Assembly: GCA_019054805.1 (NCBI GenBank)
Contig: JAHQIY010000034.1
Span: 124,001-188,000 of the forward strand
Length of the DNA: 64,000 nucleotides
Source: Brachionus manjavacas
Lineage: Eukaryota; Rotifera; Eurotatoria; Ploima; Brachionidae
Reading direction: 5' to 3'
The notes below the pieces were generated by a model. That model saw only the letters and a list, made by a program, of their open reading frames with translations. It was not told the DNA's origin and searched no databases. Below are positions 24,001 through 36,675 of the stretch, one piece after another (positions within the stretch are counted from its first letter, which is position 1; each line of letters begins with the position of its first letter). A program made the translations under genes and the position numbers.

Positions 24001-25245
24001 TTTCGAAAAAATATTTTTGAGGTCCTTACTAAATTTTGAGACACTTCAGAAAGGCTCATTTTTTTAGTGGTTGAATCAATCTTCTTTCATTTTTGAACCT
24101 CACTTTAAGAAGCATTCACTTTTGGAACTTTTGATAAAATCTCCAATTATTACGAAACGAAATCCAAAAAACTAAATTTTGAGACACTTCAGAAAGGCTC
24201 ATTTTTTTAGTGGTTGAATCAATCTTCTTTCATTTTTGAAACTCACTTTAAGAAGCATTCACTTTTGGAACTTTTGATAAAATCTTCAATTATTACGAAA
24301 CGAAATGCAAAAAACTAAAATTTTAGACACTTCAGATAAGCTCTATTTTTTTAATGGTTGATTCAACATTCTTTAATTCTTCAAACATCTCTTTCGGACG
24401 GTTTGATATTTGATTTTACTTTAAAATCTTCTGTAATTAAGAAACGAAATCTTAAAGGCGCACTCTTTTCGAAAAAATATTTTTGAGGTCCTTACTAAAT
24501 TTTGAGACACTTCAGAAAGGCTCATTTTTTTAGTGGTTGAATCAATCTTCTTTCATTTTTGAACTTAACTTTTAGAAGCATTCACTTTTGGAACTTTTGA
24601 TAAAATCTTCAATTATTACGAAACGAACTCCAAAAAACTAAATTTTTAGACACTTCAGATAAGCTCTATTTTTTTAATGGTTGATTCAATATTCTTTAAT
24701 TCTTCAAACATCTCTTTCGGACGCTTAGATTTTTGATTTTTCTTTAAAATCTTCTGTAATTAAGAAACGAAATCTTAAAGGCGCACTCTTTTCGAAAAAA
24801 TATTTTTGAGGTCCTTACTAAATTTTGAGACACTTCAGAAAGGCTCATTTTTTTAGTGGTTGAATCAATCTTCTTTCATTTTTGAACTTAACTTTTAGAA
24901 GCATTCACTTTTGGAACATTTGATAAAATCTTCAATTATTACGAAACGAAATCCAAAAAACTAAATTTTGAGACACTTCAGAAAACCTCATTTTTTTAGT
25001 GGTTGAATCAATCTTCTTTCATTTTTGAACTTCACTTTTAGAAGCATTCACTTTTGGGACTTTTGATAAAATCTTCAATTATTACGATACGAAATCCAAA
25101 TAACTAAATATTTAGACACTTCAGATAAGCTCTATTTTTTTAATGGTTGATTCAATATTCTTTAATTCTTCAAACACCTCTTTCGGACGCTTTGATATTT
25201 GATTTTTCTTTAAAATCTTCAGTAATTAAGAAACGAAATCTTAAA

Positions 25246-27825
25246 GGCGCACTCTTTTCGAAAAAATATTTTTGAGGTCCTTACTAAATTTTGAGACACT
25301 TCAGAAAAGCTCATTTTTTTAGTGGTTGAATCAATCTTCTTTCATTTTTGAACCTCACTTTTAGAAGCATTCACTTTTGGAACTTTTGATAAAATCTTCA
25401 ATTATTACGAAACGAACTCCAAAAAACTAAATTTTTAGACACTTCAGATAAGCTCTATTTTTTTAATGGTTGATTCAATATTCTTTAATTCTTCAAACAT
25501 CTCTATCGGACGCTTGGATTTTTGATTTTTCTTTAAAATCTTCAGTAATTAAGAAACGAAATCTTAAAGGCGCACTCTTTTCGAAAAAATATTTTTGAGG
25601 TCCTTACTAAATTTTGAGACACTTTAGAAAAGCTCATTTTTTTAGTGTTTGAATCAATCTTCTTTCATTTTTGAACCTCACTTTTAGAAGCATTCACTTT
25701 TGGAATTTTTGATAAAATCTTCAATTATTACGAAACGAACTCCAAAAAACTAAATTTTTAGACACTTCAGATAACCTCTATTTTTTTAATTGTTGATTCA
25801 ATATTCTAAAATTCTTCAAACATCTCTTTCGGACGCTTTGATTTTTGATTTTTTATTAAAATCTTCAGTAATTAAGAAACGAAATCTTAAAGGCGCACTC
25901 TTTTCGAAAAAATATTTTTGAGGTCCTTACTAAATTTCGAGACACTTTAGAAAAGCTCATTTTTTTAGTGGTTTAATCAATCTTCTTTCATTTTTCAACC
26001 TCACTTTTAGAAGCATTCACTTTTGGAACTTTTGATAAAATCTTCAATTATTACGAAACGAAATCCAAAAAATTATATTTTTAGACACTTCAGATAAGCT
26101 CTATTTTTTTAATTGTTGATTCAATATTCTAAAATTCTTCAAACATCTCTTTCGGACGCTTTGATTTTTGATTTTTTATTAAAATCTTCAGTAATTAAGA
26201 AACGAAATCTTAAAGGCGCACTCTTTTCGAAAAAATATTTTTGAGGTCCTTACTAAATTTCGAGACACTTTAGAAAAGCTCATTTTTTTAGTGGTTGAAT
26301 CAATCTTCTTTCATTTTTGAACCTCACTTTTAGAAGCATTCACTTTTGGAACTTTTGATAAAATCTTCAATAATTAAGAAACGAAATCCAAAAAACTAAA
26401 TTTTTAGATACTTCAGAAAAGCTCATTTTTTTAATGGTTGATTCAATATTCTTTAATTCTTCAAACATCTCTTTCGGACGCTTTGATTTTTGATTTTTTT
26501 TAAAATCTTCAGTAATTAAGAAACGAAATCTTAAAGGCGCACTTTTTTCGAAAAAATATTTTTGAGGTCCTTACTAAATTTTGAGAAACTTTAGAAAAGC
26601 TCATTTTTTTAGTGGTTGAATCAATCTTCTTTCATTTTTGAACCTCACGTTAAGAAGCATTCACTTTTGGAACTTTTGATAAAATCTTCAATTATTACGA
26701 AACGAAATCCAAAAAGCTATATTTTTAGACACTTCAGATAAGCTCTATTTTTTTAATGGCTGAATCTATTTTCTTTAATTCTTCAAACATCTCTTTCGGA
26801 CGCTTTGATTTTTGATTTTTTATTAAAATCTTCAGTAACTAAGAAACGAAATCTTAAAGGCGCACTCTTTTCGAAAAAATATTTTTGAGGTCCTTACTAA
26901 ATTTTGAGACACTTCAGAAAAGCTCATTTTTTTAGTGGTTGAATCAATCTTCTTTCATTTTTGAACCTCACTTTTAGAAGCATTCACTTTTGGAACTTTT
27001 GATAAAATCTTCAATTATTACGAAACGAAATCCAAAAAACTAAATTTTTAGACACTTCAGATAAGCTCTATTTTTTTAAATGGTTGATTCAATATTCTTT
27101 AATTCTTCAAACATCTCTTTCGGACGGTTTGATATTTGATTTTACTTTAAAATCTTCAGTAATTAAGAAACGAAATTTAAAAGGCGCACTCTTTTCGAAA
27201 AAATATTTTTGAGGTCCTTACTAAATTTTGAGACACTTCAGAAAAGCTCATTTTTTTAGTGGTTGAATCAATCTTCTTTCATTTTTGAACCTCGTTTTTA
27301 GAAGCATTCACTTTTGGGACTTTTCATAAAATCTTCAATTATTACGAAACGAAATCCAAAAAACTAAATTTTTAGCAATTCAGATAAGCTCTTTTTTTTT
27401 AATAGTTGATTCAAAATTCTTTAATTCTTCAAACATCTCTTTCGGACGCTTTGATATTTGATTTTTCCTTAAAATCTTCAGTGATTAAGAAACGAAATCT
27501 TAAAGGCGCACTTTTTCGAAAAAATATTTTTGAGGTCCTTACTAAATTTTCAGACACTTCAGAAAGGCTCATTTTTTTAGTGGTTGAATCAATCTTCTTT
27601 CATTTTTGAACCTAACTTTTAGAAGCATTCACTTTTGGAACTTTTGATAAAATCTTCAATTATTACGAAACGAAATCCAAATAACTAAATTTTGAGACAC
27701 TTTAGAAAAGGTCTTTTCTGAATGGCTGAATCTATTTTCTTTAATTCTTCAAACATCTCTTTCGGACGGTTTGATATTTGATTTTTCTTTAAAATCATCA
27801 GTAATTTAGAAACGAAATCTTAAAG
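25246..27825 (+). repeat. Regular M1+M2 dimer array, 323 bp x 8
   Basis: GG of the GGCGC mark falls at 25,246, 25,569, 25,892, 26,215, 26,537, 26,859, 27,183, 27,505 and 27,825, so the spacings are 320-324 bp. This is the most regular run of the right dialect in + orientation. Neighbouring dimers share local variants, for example GATTTTTTATTAAAATC in the copies near 25,850, 26,170 and 26,820, as expected of turnover by unequal exchange. Confidence 0.9.
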
Positions 27826-28752
27826 GCGCACTTTTTTCGAAAAAATATTTTTGAGGTCCTTACTAAATTTTGAGACACTTCAGAAAGGCTCATTTTTTTA
27901 GTGGTTGAATCAATCTTCTTTCATTTTTGAACCTCACTTTAAGAAGCATTCACTTTTGGAACTTTTGATAAAATCTCCAATTATTACGAAACGAAATCCA
28001 AAAAACTAAATTTTGAGACACTTCAGAAAAGCTCATTTTTTTAGTGGTTGAATCAATCTTCTTTCATTTTTGAACTTCACTTTTAGAAGCATTCACTTTT
28101 GGAAATTATGATAAAATCTTCAATTATTTCGAAACGATATCCAAATAACTAAATTTTGAGACACTTTAGAAATGATCTTTTTTGAATGGCTGAATCTATT
28201 TTCTTTAATTCTTCAAACATCTCTTTCGGACGCTTAGATTTTTGATTTTTCTTTAAAATCATCAGTAATTTAGAAACGAAATCTTAAAGGCGCACTTTTT
28301 TCGAAAAAATATTTTTGAGGTCCTTACTAAATTTTGAGACACTTCAGAAAAGCTCATTTTTTTAGTGGTTGAATCAATCTTCTTTCATTTTTGAACCTCA
28401 CTTTAAGAAGCATTCACTTTTGGAACTTTTGATAAAATCTCCAATTATTACGAAACGAAATCCAAAAAACTAAATTTTTAGACACTTCAGAAAAGCTCAT
28501 TTTTTTAGTGGTTGAATCAATCTTCTTTCATTTTTGAACCTCACTTTTAGAAGCATTCACTTTTGGAACTTTTGATAAAATCTTCAATTATTACGAAACG
28601 AAATCCAAATAACTAAATTTTGAGACACTTTAGAAATGATCTTTTTTGAATGGCTGAATCTATTTTCTTTAATTCTTCAAACATCTCTTTCGGACGGTTT
28701 GATATTTGATTTTTCTTTAAAATCATCAGTAATTTAGAAACGAAATCTTAAA

Positions 28753-30044
28753 GGCGCACTTTTTTCGAAAAAATATTTTTGAGGTCCTTACTAAATTTTG
28801 AGAAACTTTAGAAAAGCTCATTTTTTTAGTGGATGAATCAATCTTCTTTCATTTTTGAACCTCACTTTAAGAAGCATTCACTTTTGGAACTTTTGATAAA
28901 ATCTTCAATTATTACGAAACGAAATCCAAAAAACTAAATTTTTAGACACTTCAGATAAGCTCTATTTTTTTAATGGCTGAATCTATTTTCTTTAATTCTT
29001 CAAACATCTCTTTCGGACGCTTTGATTTTTGATTTTTTATTAAAATCTTTAGTAACTAAGAAACGAAATCTTAAAGGCGCACTCTTTTCGAAAAAATATT
29101 TTTGAGGTCGCTACTAAATTTTGAGACAATTCAGAGATACTCATTTATTTAGTGTTTAAATCAATCTTCTTTCATTTTTGAACCTCACTTTAAGAAGCAT
29201 TCACTTTTGGAACTTTTGATAAAATCTCTAATTATTACGAAACGAAATCCAAAAAACTATATTTTTAGACACTTCAGATAAGCTCTATTTTTTTATTGGT
29301 AGAATAAATATTCTTTAATTCTTCAAACATCTCTTTCGGACGCTTTGATATTTGATTTTTCTTTAAAATCTTCAGTAATTAAAAAAAGAAATCTTAAAGG
29401 CGCACTCTTTTCGAAAAAATATTTTTGAGGTCGCTATTAAATTTTGAGACAATTCAGAGATACTCATTTATTTAGTGTTTAAATCAATCTTCTTTCATTT
29501 TTGAACCTCACTTTTAGAAGCATTCACTTTTGGAACTTTTGATAAAATCTTCAATAATTACGAAACGAAATCCAAAAAACTAAATTTTTAGACACTTCAG
29601 AAAAGCTCTATTTTTTTAATGGTTGATTCAATATTCTTTAATTCTTCAAACATCTCTTTCGGACGCTTTGATTTTTGATTTTTCTTTAAAATCTCCAGTA
29701 ATTAAGAAACGAAATCCAAAATGCGCACTCAATTAAAAAAAAATATTTTTGATGTCTCTACTAAATTTTGAGACACTTCAGAAAAGCTCATTTTTTTAGT
29801 GGTTAAATCAATCCTCTTTCATTTTTGAACCTCACTTTAAGAAGCATTCACTTTTGAAACTTTTGATAAAATATTCGATTATTACGAAACGAAATCCAAA
29901 AAACTAAATTTTGAGACACTTCAGAAAATCTCATTTTTTTATTGGTAGAATCAATATTCTTTAATTCTTCTAACATCTATTTGGACCCTTTGATTTTTGA
30001 AATTTTTTTAAAATCTTTGGTAATTAAGAAACGAAATCCTAAAT
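28753..30044 (+). repeat. Regular M1+M2 dimer array, 323 bp x 4
   Basis: Linker marks lie at 28,753, 29,077, 29,399, 29,722 and 30,044. A private variant, GAGGTCGCTA with GACAATTCAGAGATACTC, occurs in two adjacent copies at about 29,104 and 29,427 (323 bp apart). The linker shifts here from GGCGCACTCTTTTCG to TGCGCACTCAATTAAAA. Confidence 0.87.
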
Positions 30045-30848
30045 GGGCACTCAATTAAAAAAAAATATTTTTGATGTCTCTACTAAATTTTGAGACACTT
30101 CAGAAAAGCTCATTTTTTTAGTGGTTGAATCAATCTTCTTTCATTTTTGAACCTCACTTTAAGAAGCATTCACTTTTGGAACTTTTGATAAAATCTTCAA
30201 TTTTTAGGAAACGAAATCCAAAAAACTAAATTTTTAGATACTTCAGAAGCGCTCATTTTTTTAGTGGTTGAATCAATCTTCTTTCATTTTTGAACCTCAC
30301 TTTAAGAAGCATTCACTTTTGGAAATTTTGATAAAATCTTCGATTATTAAGAAACGAAATCCAAAAAACTAAGTTTTTAGACACTTCAGATAAGCTCTAT
30401 TTTTTTAATGGTTGATTCAATATTCTTTAATTCTTCAAACATCTCTTTCGGACGCTTTGATTTTTGATTTTTCTTTAAAATTTTCAGTAATTAAGAAACG
30501 AAATCCTAAATGCGCACTCAATTAAAAAAAAAATTTTTTTGAGGTCTCTACTAAATTTTGAGACAATTCAGAGAAACTCATTTATTTAGTGGTTGAATCA
30601 ATCTTCTTTCATATTTGAACCTCACTTTTAGAAGGATTCACTTTTGGAACTTTTGATAAAATCTTCAATTATTCCGAAACGAAATCCAAAAAACTAAATT
30701 TTTAGATGCTTCAGAAAAGCTCTATTTTTTTAATGGTTGATTCAATATTCTTTAATTCTTCAAACATCTCTTTCGGACGCTTTGATTTTTGATTTTTCTT
30801 TAAAATCTTCAATTATTACGAAACGTAATCCAAAAAACTAAATTTTTA

Positions 30849-31848
30849 GATATTTCAGAAAAGCTCATTTTTTTAGTGGTTGAATCAATCTTCTTTCATT
30901 TTTGAACCTCACTTTAAGAAGCATTCACTTTTGGAACTTTTGATAAAATCTTCAATTATTACGAAACGAAATCCAAAAAACTAAATTTTTAGATACTTCA
31001 GAAAAGCTCGTTTTTTTAGTGGTTGAATCAATCTTCTTTCATTTTTGAACCTCACTTTAAGAAGCATTCACTTTTGGAACTTTTGATAAAATCTCCAAAT
31101 ATTACGAAACGAAATCCAAAAAACTAAATTTTTAGATACTTCAGAAAAGCTCATTTTTTAATGGTTGAATCAATCTTCTTTCATTTTTGAACCTCACTTT
31201 AAGAAGCATTCACTTTTGGAACTTTTGATAAAATCTCCAATTATTACGAAACGAAATCCAAAAAACTAAATTTTTAGATACTTCAGAAAAGCTCATTTTT
31301 TTAGTGGTTGAATCAATCTTCTTTCATTTTTGAACCTCACTTTAAGAAGCATTCACTTTTGGAACTATTGATAAAATCTCCAAATATTACGAAACGAAAT
31401 CCAAAAAACTAAATTTTTAGATACTTCAGAAGCGCTCATTTTTTTAGTGGTTGAATCAATCTTCTTTCATTTTTGAACCTCACTTTAAGAAGCATTCACT
31501 TTTGGAATATTTGATAAAATCTCCAAATATTACGAAACGAAATCCAAAAAACTAAATTTTTAGATACTTCAGAAGGGCTCATTTTTTTGGTGGTTGAATC
31601 AATCTTCTTTCATTTTTGAACCTCACTTTAAGAAGCATTCACTTTTGGAACTTTTGATAAAATCTCTTATTATTACGAAACGAAATCCAAAAAACTAAAT
31701 TTTTAGATACTTCAGAAAAGCTCATTTTTTTAGTGGTTGAATCAATCTTCTTTCATTTTTGAACCTCACTTTAAGAAGCATTCACTTTTGGAACTTTTGA
31801 TAAAATCTTCAATTATTACGAAACGAAATCTTAAAAACTAAATTTTTA
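30849..31848 (+). repeat. Homogeneous run of seven M1 monomers (143 bp each)
   Basis: Starts at 30,849, 30,992, 31,135, 31,277, 31,420, 31,563, 31,707 and 31,849 give intervals of 142-144 bp, with no M2 between. All share CACTTTAAGAAGC. Private variants such as AGAAGCGCTC (31,420) and AGAAGGGCTC (31,563) mark individual units. It is a simple monomeric expansion derived from the dimer array. Confidence 0.9.
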
Positions 31849-33039
31849 GATACTTCAGAAAAGCTCTATTTTTCTAATGGTCGATTCAATATTCTTTAAT
31901 ACTTCAAACATCTCTTTCGGACGCTTTGATTTTTGAAATTTTTTTAAAATCTTCAGTAATTAAGAAACGAAATCCTACTGCGCACTCATTTAAAAAAAAA
32001 TATTTTTGATGTCTATACTAAATTTTGAGACACTTCAGAAAAGCTCATTTTTTTAGTGGTTGAATCAATCTTCTTTCATTTTTGAACCTCACTTTAAGAA
32101 GCATTCACTTTTGGAACTTTTGATAAAATCTTCAATTATTACGAAACGAAATCTTAAAAACTAAATTTTTAGATACTTCAGAAAAGCTCTATTTTTTTAA
32201 TGGTCGATTCAATATTCTTTAATACTTCAAACATCTCTTTCGGACGCTTTGATTTTTGAAATTTTTTTAAAATCTTCAGTAATTAAGAAACGAAATCCTA
32301 CTGCGCACTCAATCAAAAAATAATATTTTTGATGTCTCTACTAAATTTTGAGACACTTCAGAAAAGCTCATTTTTTTAGTGGTTGAATCAATCTTCTTTC
32401 ATTTTTGAACCTCACTTTTAGAAGCATTCACTTTTGGAACTTTTGATAAAATCTTCAATTATTACGAAACGAAATCCAAAAAACTAAATTTTTAGACACT
32501 TCAGAAAAGCTCTAATTTTTTTATTGGTAGAATCAATATTCTTTAATTCTTCAAACATCTTTTTCGGACGCTTTTATTTTTGATATTTCTTTAAAATCTT
32601 CAGTAATTAAGAAACGAAATCTAAAAGGCGCACTCATTTAAAAAAATATTTTTGATGTCTCTACTAAATTTTGAGACACTACAGAAAAGCTCATTTTTTT
32701 AGTGGTTGAATCAATCTTCTTTCATTTTTGAACCTCACTTTTAGAAGCATTCACTTTTGGAACTTTTGATAAAATCTTCAATTTTTAGGAAACGAAATCC
32801 AAAAAACTAAATTTTTAGATACTTCAGAAGCGCTCATTTTTTTAGGTGGTTGAATCAATCTTCTTTCATTTTTGAACCTCACTTTAAGAAGCATTCACTT
32901 TTGGAACTTTTGATAAAATCTCCAAATATTACGAAACGAAATCCAAAAAACTAAATTTTTAGATATTTCAGAAAAGCTCATTTTTTTAGTGGTTGAATCA
33001 ATCTTCTTTCATTTTTGAACCTCACTTTAAGAAGCATTC

Positions 33040-33740
33040 ACTTTTGGAACTTTTAATAAAATCTTCAATTATTACGAAACGAAATCTTAAAAACTAAATT
33101 TTTAGATAATTCAGAAAAGCTCATTTTTTAGTGGTTGAATCAATCTTCTTTCATTTTTGAACCTCACTTTAAGAAGCATTCACTTTTGGAACTTTTGATA
33201 AAATCTTCAATTATTACGAAACGAAATCTTAAAAACTAAATTTTTAGATAATTCAGAAAAGCTCATTTTTTAGTGGTTGAATCAATCTTCTTTCATTTTT
33301 GAACCTCACTTTAAGAAGCATTCACTTTTGGAACTTTTGATAAAATCTCCAATTATTACGAAACGAAATCCAAAAAACTAAATTTTTAGACACTTCAGAT
33401 AAGCTCTATTTTTTTATTGGTAGAATCAATATTCTTTAATTCTTCAAACATCTATTTGGACCCTTTGATTTTGGAACTTGTTTTAAAATCTTCATTAATT
33501 AAGAAACGAAATCTAAAAGGCGCACTCTTTTCGAAAAAATATTTTTGAGGTCTCTACTAAATTTTTAGATATTTCAGAAAAGCTCATTTATTTAGTGGTT
33601 GAATCAATCTTCTTTCATATTTGAACCTCACTTTAAGAAGCATTCACTTTTGGAACTTTTAATAAAATCTTCAATTATTACGAAACGAAATCCAAAAAAC
33701 TAAATTTTTAGATATTTCAGAAAAGCTCATTTTTTCAGTG
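33040..33740 (+). repeat. Segmental duplicate, copy 1 (partner 2,935 bp downstream)
   Basis: Contains M1 monomers with GATAATTCAG, an M2b monomer (33,389; TATTGGTAGAATC, CTATTTGGACCC, GGAACTTGTTTTAAAATC) and an M1 with TTTTTTCAGTGG at 33,736. All three marks recur in order 2,935 bp later (36,040, 36,324 and 36,671). This is an intra-array duplication later separated by other monomers. Confidence 0.78.
33389..33568 (+). repeat. M2b variant monomer (180 bp), representative copy
   Basis: A distinct M2 subtype with TTATTGGTAGAATC, CATCTATTTGGACCC and GGAACTTGTTTTAAAATC. Copies are also seen near 34,320, 36,324, 37,825, 38,290 and 39,405, and, more diverged, near 9,720 and 19,385; an inverted relative lies near 63,660-63,740. 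It spread through the M1-rich part of the array. Confidence 0.8.
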
Positions 33741-35974
33741 GTTGAATCAATCTTCTTTCATTTTTGAACCTCACTTTTAGAAGTATTCACTTTTGGAACT
33801 TTTAATAAAATCTCCTATTATTACGAAACGAAATCCAAAAAACTAAATTTTTAGATACTTCAGAAGCGCTCATTTTTTTAGTGGTTGAATCAATCTTCTT
33901 TCATTTTTGAACCTCACTTTAAGAAGCATTCACTTTTGGAACTTTTGATAAAATCTCCAATTATTACGAAACGAAATCCAAAAAACTAAATTTTTAGATA
34001 TTTCAGAAAAGCTCATTTTTTTAGTGGTTGAATCAATCTTCTTTCATTTTTGAACCTCACTTTAAGAAGCATTCACTTTTGGAACTTTTGATAAAATCTT
34101 CAATTATTACGAAACGAAATCTAAACACGCACTCAATTAAAAAAAAATATTTTTGAGGTCTCTACTAAATTTTTAGATATTTCAGAAAAGCTCATTTTTT
34201 TAGTGGTTGAATCAATCTTCTTTCATTTTTGAACCTCACTTTAAGAAGCATTCACTTTTGGAACTTTTGATAAAATCTCCAATTATTACGAAACGAAATC
34301 CAAAAAACTAAATTTTTAGACACTTCAGATAAGCTCTATATTTTTATTGGTAGAATCAATATTCTATAATTCTTCAAACATCTATTTGGACCCTTTGATT
34401 TTGGAACTTGTTTTAAAATCTTCATTAATTAAGAAACGAAATCTAAAAGGCGCACTCTTTTCGAAAAAATATTTTAGAGGTCTCTACTAAATTTTTAGAT
34501 ATTTCAGAAAAGCTAATTTATTTAGTGGTTGAATCAATCTTCTTTCATATTTGAACCTCACTTTAAGAAGCATTCACTTTTGGAACTTTTAATAAAATCT
34601 TCAATTATTACGAAACGAAAAACAAAAAACTAAATTTTTAGATACTTCAGAAAGGCTCATTTTTTTAGCGGTTGAATCAATCTTCTTTCATTTTTGAACC
34701 TCACTTTAAGAAGCATTCACTTTTGGAACTTTTAATAAAATCTTTAATTATAACGAAACGAAATCTTAAACACGCACTCAATTAAAAAAAAATATTTTGA
34801 GGTCTCTACTAAATTTTTAGACACTTCAGAAAAGCTCTATTTTATTAGTGGTTGAATCAATCTTCTTTCTTTTTTGAACCTCACTTTAAGAAGCATTCAC
34901 TTTTGGAACTTTTGATAAAATCTTTAATTATTACGAAACGAAATCTTAAAAACTATATTTTTAGACACTTCAGAAAAGCTCTATTTTTTTAATGGTCGAT
35001 TCAATATTCTTTAATACTTCAAACATCTCTTTCGGACGCTTTGATTTTTGAAATTTTTTTAAAATCTTCAGTAATTAAGAAACGAAATCCTACTGCGCAC
35101 TCAATTAAAAAAAAATATTTTTGATGTCTCTACTAAATTTTGAGACACTTCAGAAAAGCTCATTTTTTTAGTGGTTGAATCAATCTTCTTTCATTTTTGA
35201 ACCTCACTTTTAGAAGCATTCACTTTTGGAACTTTTGATAAAATCTTCAATTATTACGAAACGAAATCCAAAAAACTAAATTTTGAGACCTTTCAGAAAA
35301 GCTCTAATTTTTTTATTGGTAGAATCAATATTCTTTAATTCTTCAAACATCTTTTTCGGACGCTTTTATTTTTGATATTTCTTTAAAATCTTCAGTAATT
35401 AAGAAACGAAATCTAAAAGGCGCACTCTTTTCGAAAAAATATTTTTGAGGTCCTTACTAAATTTTTAGATATTTCAGAAAAGCTCATTTTTTTAGTGGTT
35501 GAATCAATCTTCTTTCATTTTTGAACCTCACTTTAAGAAGCATTCACTTTTGGAACTTTTGATAAAATCTCCTATTATTACGAAACGAAATCCAAAAAAC
35601 TAAATTTTTAGATACTTCAGAAGCGCTCATTTTTTTAGTGGTTGAATCAATCTTCTTTCATTTTTGAACCTCACTTTAAGAAGCATTCACTTTTGGAACT
35701 TTTGATAAAATCTCCAATTATTACGAAACGAAATCCAAAAAACTAAATTTTTAGATATTTCAGAAAAGCTCATTTTTTTAGTGGTTGAATCAATCTTCTT
35801 TCATTTTTGAACCTCACTTTAAGAAGCATTCACTTTTGGAACTTTTGATAAAATCTTCAATTAATACGAAACGAAATCTTAAAAACTAAATTTTTAGATA
35901 TTTCAGAAAAGCTCATTTTTTAAGTGGTTGAATCAATCTTCTTTCATTTTTGAACCTCACTTTAAGAAGCATTC

Positions 35975-36675
35975 ACTTTTGGAACTTTTGATAAAATCTT
36001 CAATTATTACGAAACGAAATCTTAAAAACTAAATTTTTAGATAATTCAGAAAAGCTCATTTTTTAGTGGTTGAATCAATCTTCTTTCATTTTTGAACCTC
36101 ACTTTAAGAAGCATTCACTTTTGGAACTTTTGATAAAATCTTCAATTATTACGAAACGAAATCTTAAAAACTAAATTTTTAGATACTTCAGAAAAGCTCA
36201 TTTTTTAGTGGTTGAATCAATCTTCTTTCATTTTTGAACCTCACTTTAAGAAGCATTCACTTTTGGAACTTTTGATAAAATCTCCAATTATTACGAAACG
36301 AAATCCAAAAAACTAAATTTTTAGACACTTCAGATAAGCTCTATTTTTTTATTGGTAGAATCAATATTCTTTAATTCTTCAAACATCTATTTGGACCCTT
36401 TGATTTTGGAACTTGTTTTAAAATCTTCAGTAATTAAGAAACGAAATCTTAAAGGCGCACTCTTTTCGAAAAAATATTTTAGAGGTCTCTACTAAATTTT
36501 TAGATATTTCAGAAAAGCTAATTTATTTAGTGGTTGAATCAATCTTCTTTCATATTTGAACCTCACTTTAAGAAGCATTCACTTTTGGAACTTTTAATAA
36601 AATCTTCAATTATTACGAAACGAAATCCAAAAAACTAAATTTTTAGATATTTCAGAAAAGCTCATTTTTTCAGTG
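35975..36675 (+). repeat. Segmental duplicate, copy 2 (partner 2,935 bp upstream)
   Basis: Partner of 33,040-33,740. TCTATTTGGACCC lies at 36,386 against 33,451, and CAGTGG at 36,671 against 33,736. A further linked mark, TCTCCTATTATTACG, occurs at 33,811 and 35,568 at a different offset, so the region between was reshuffled. Confidence 0.76.
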
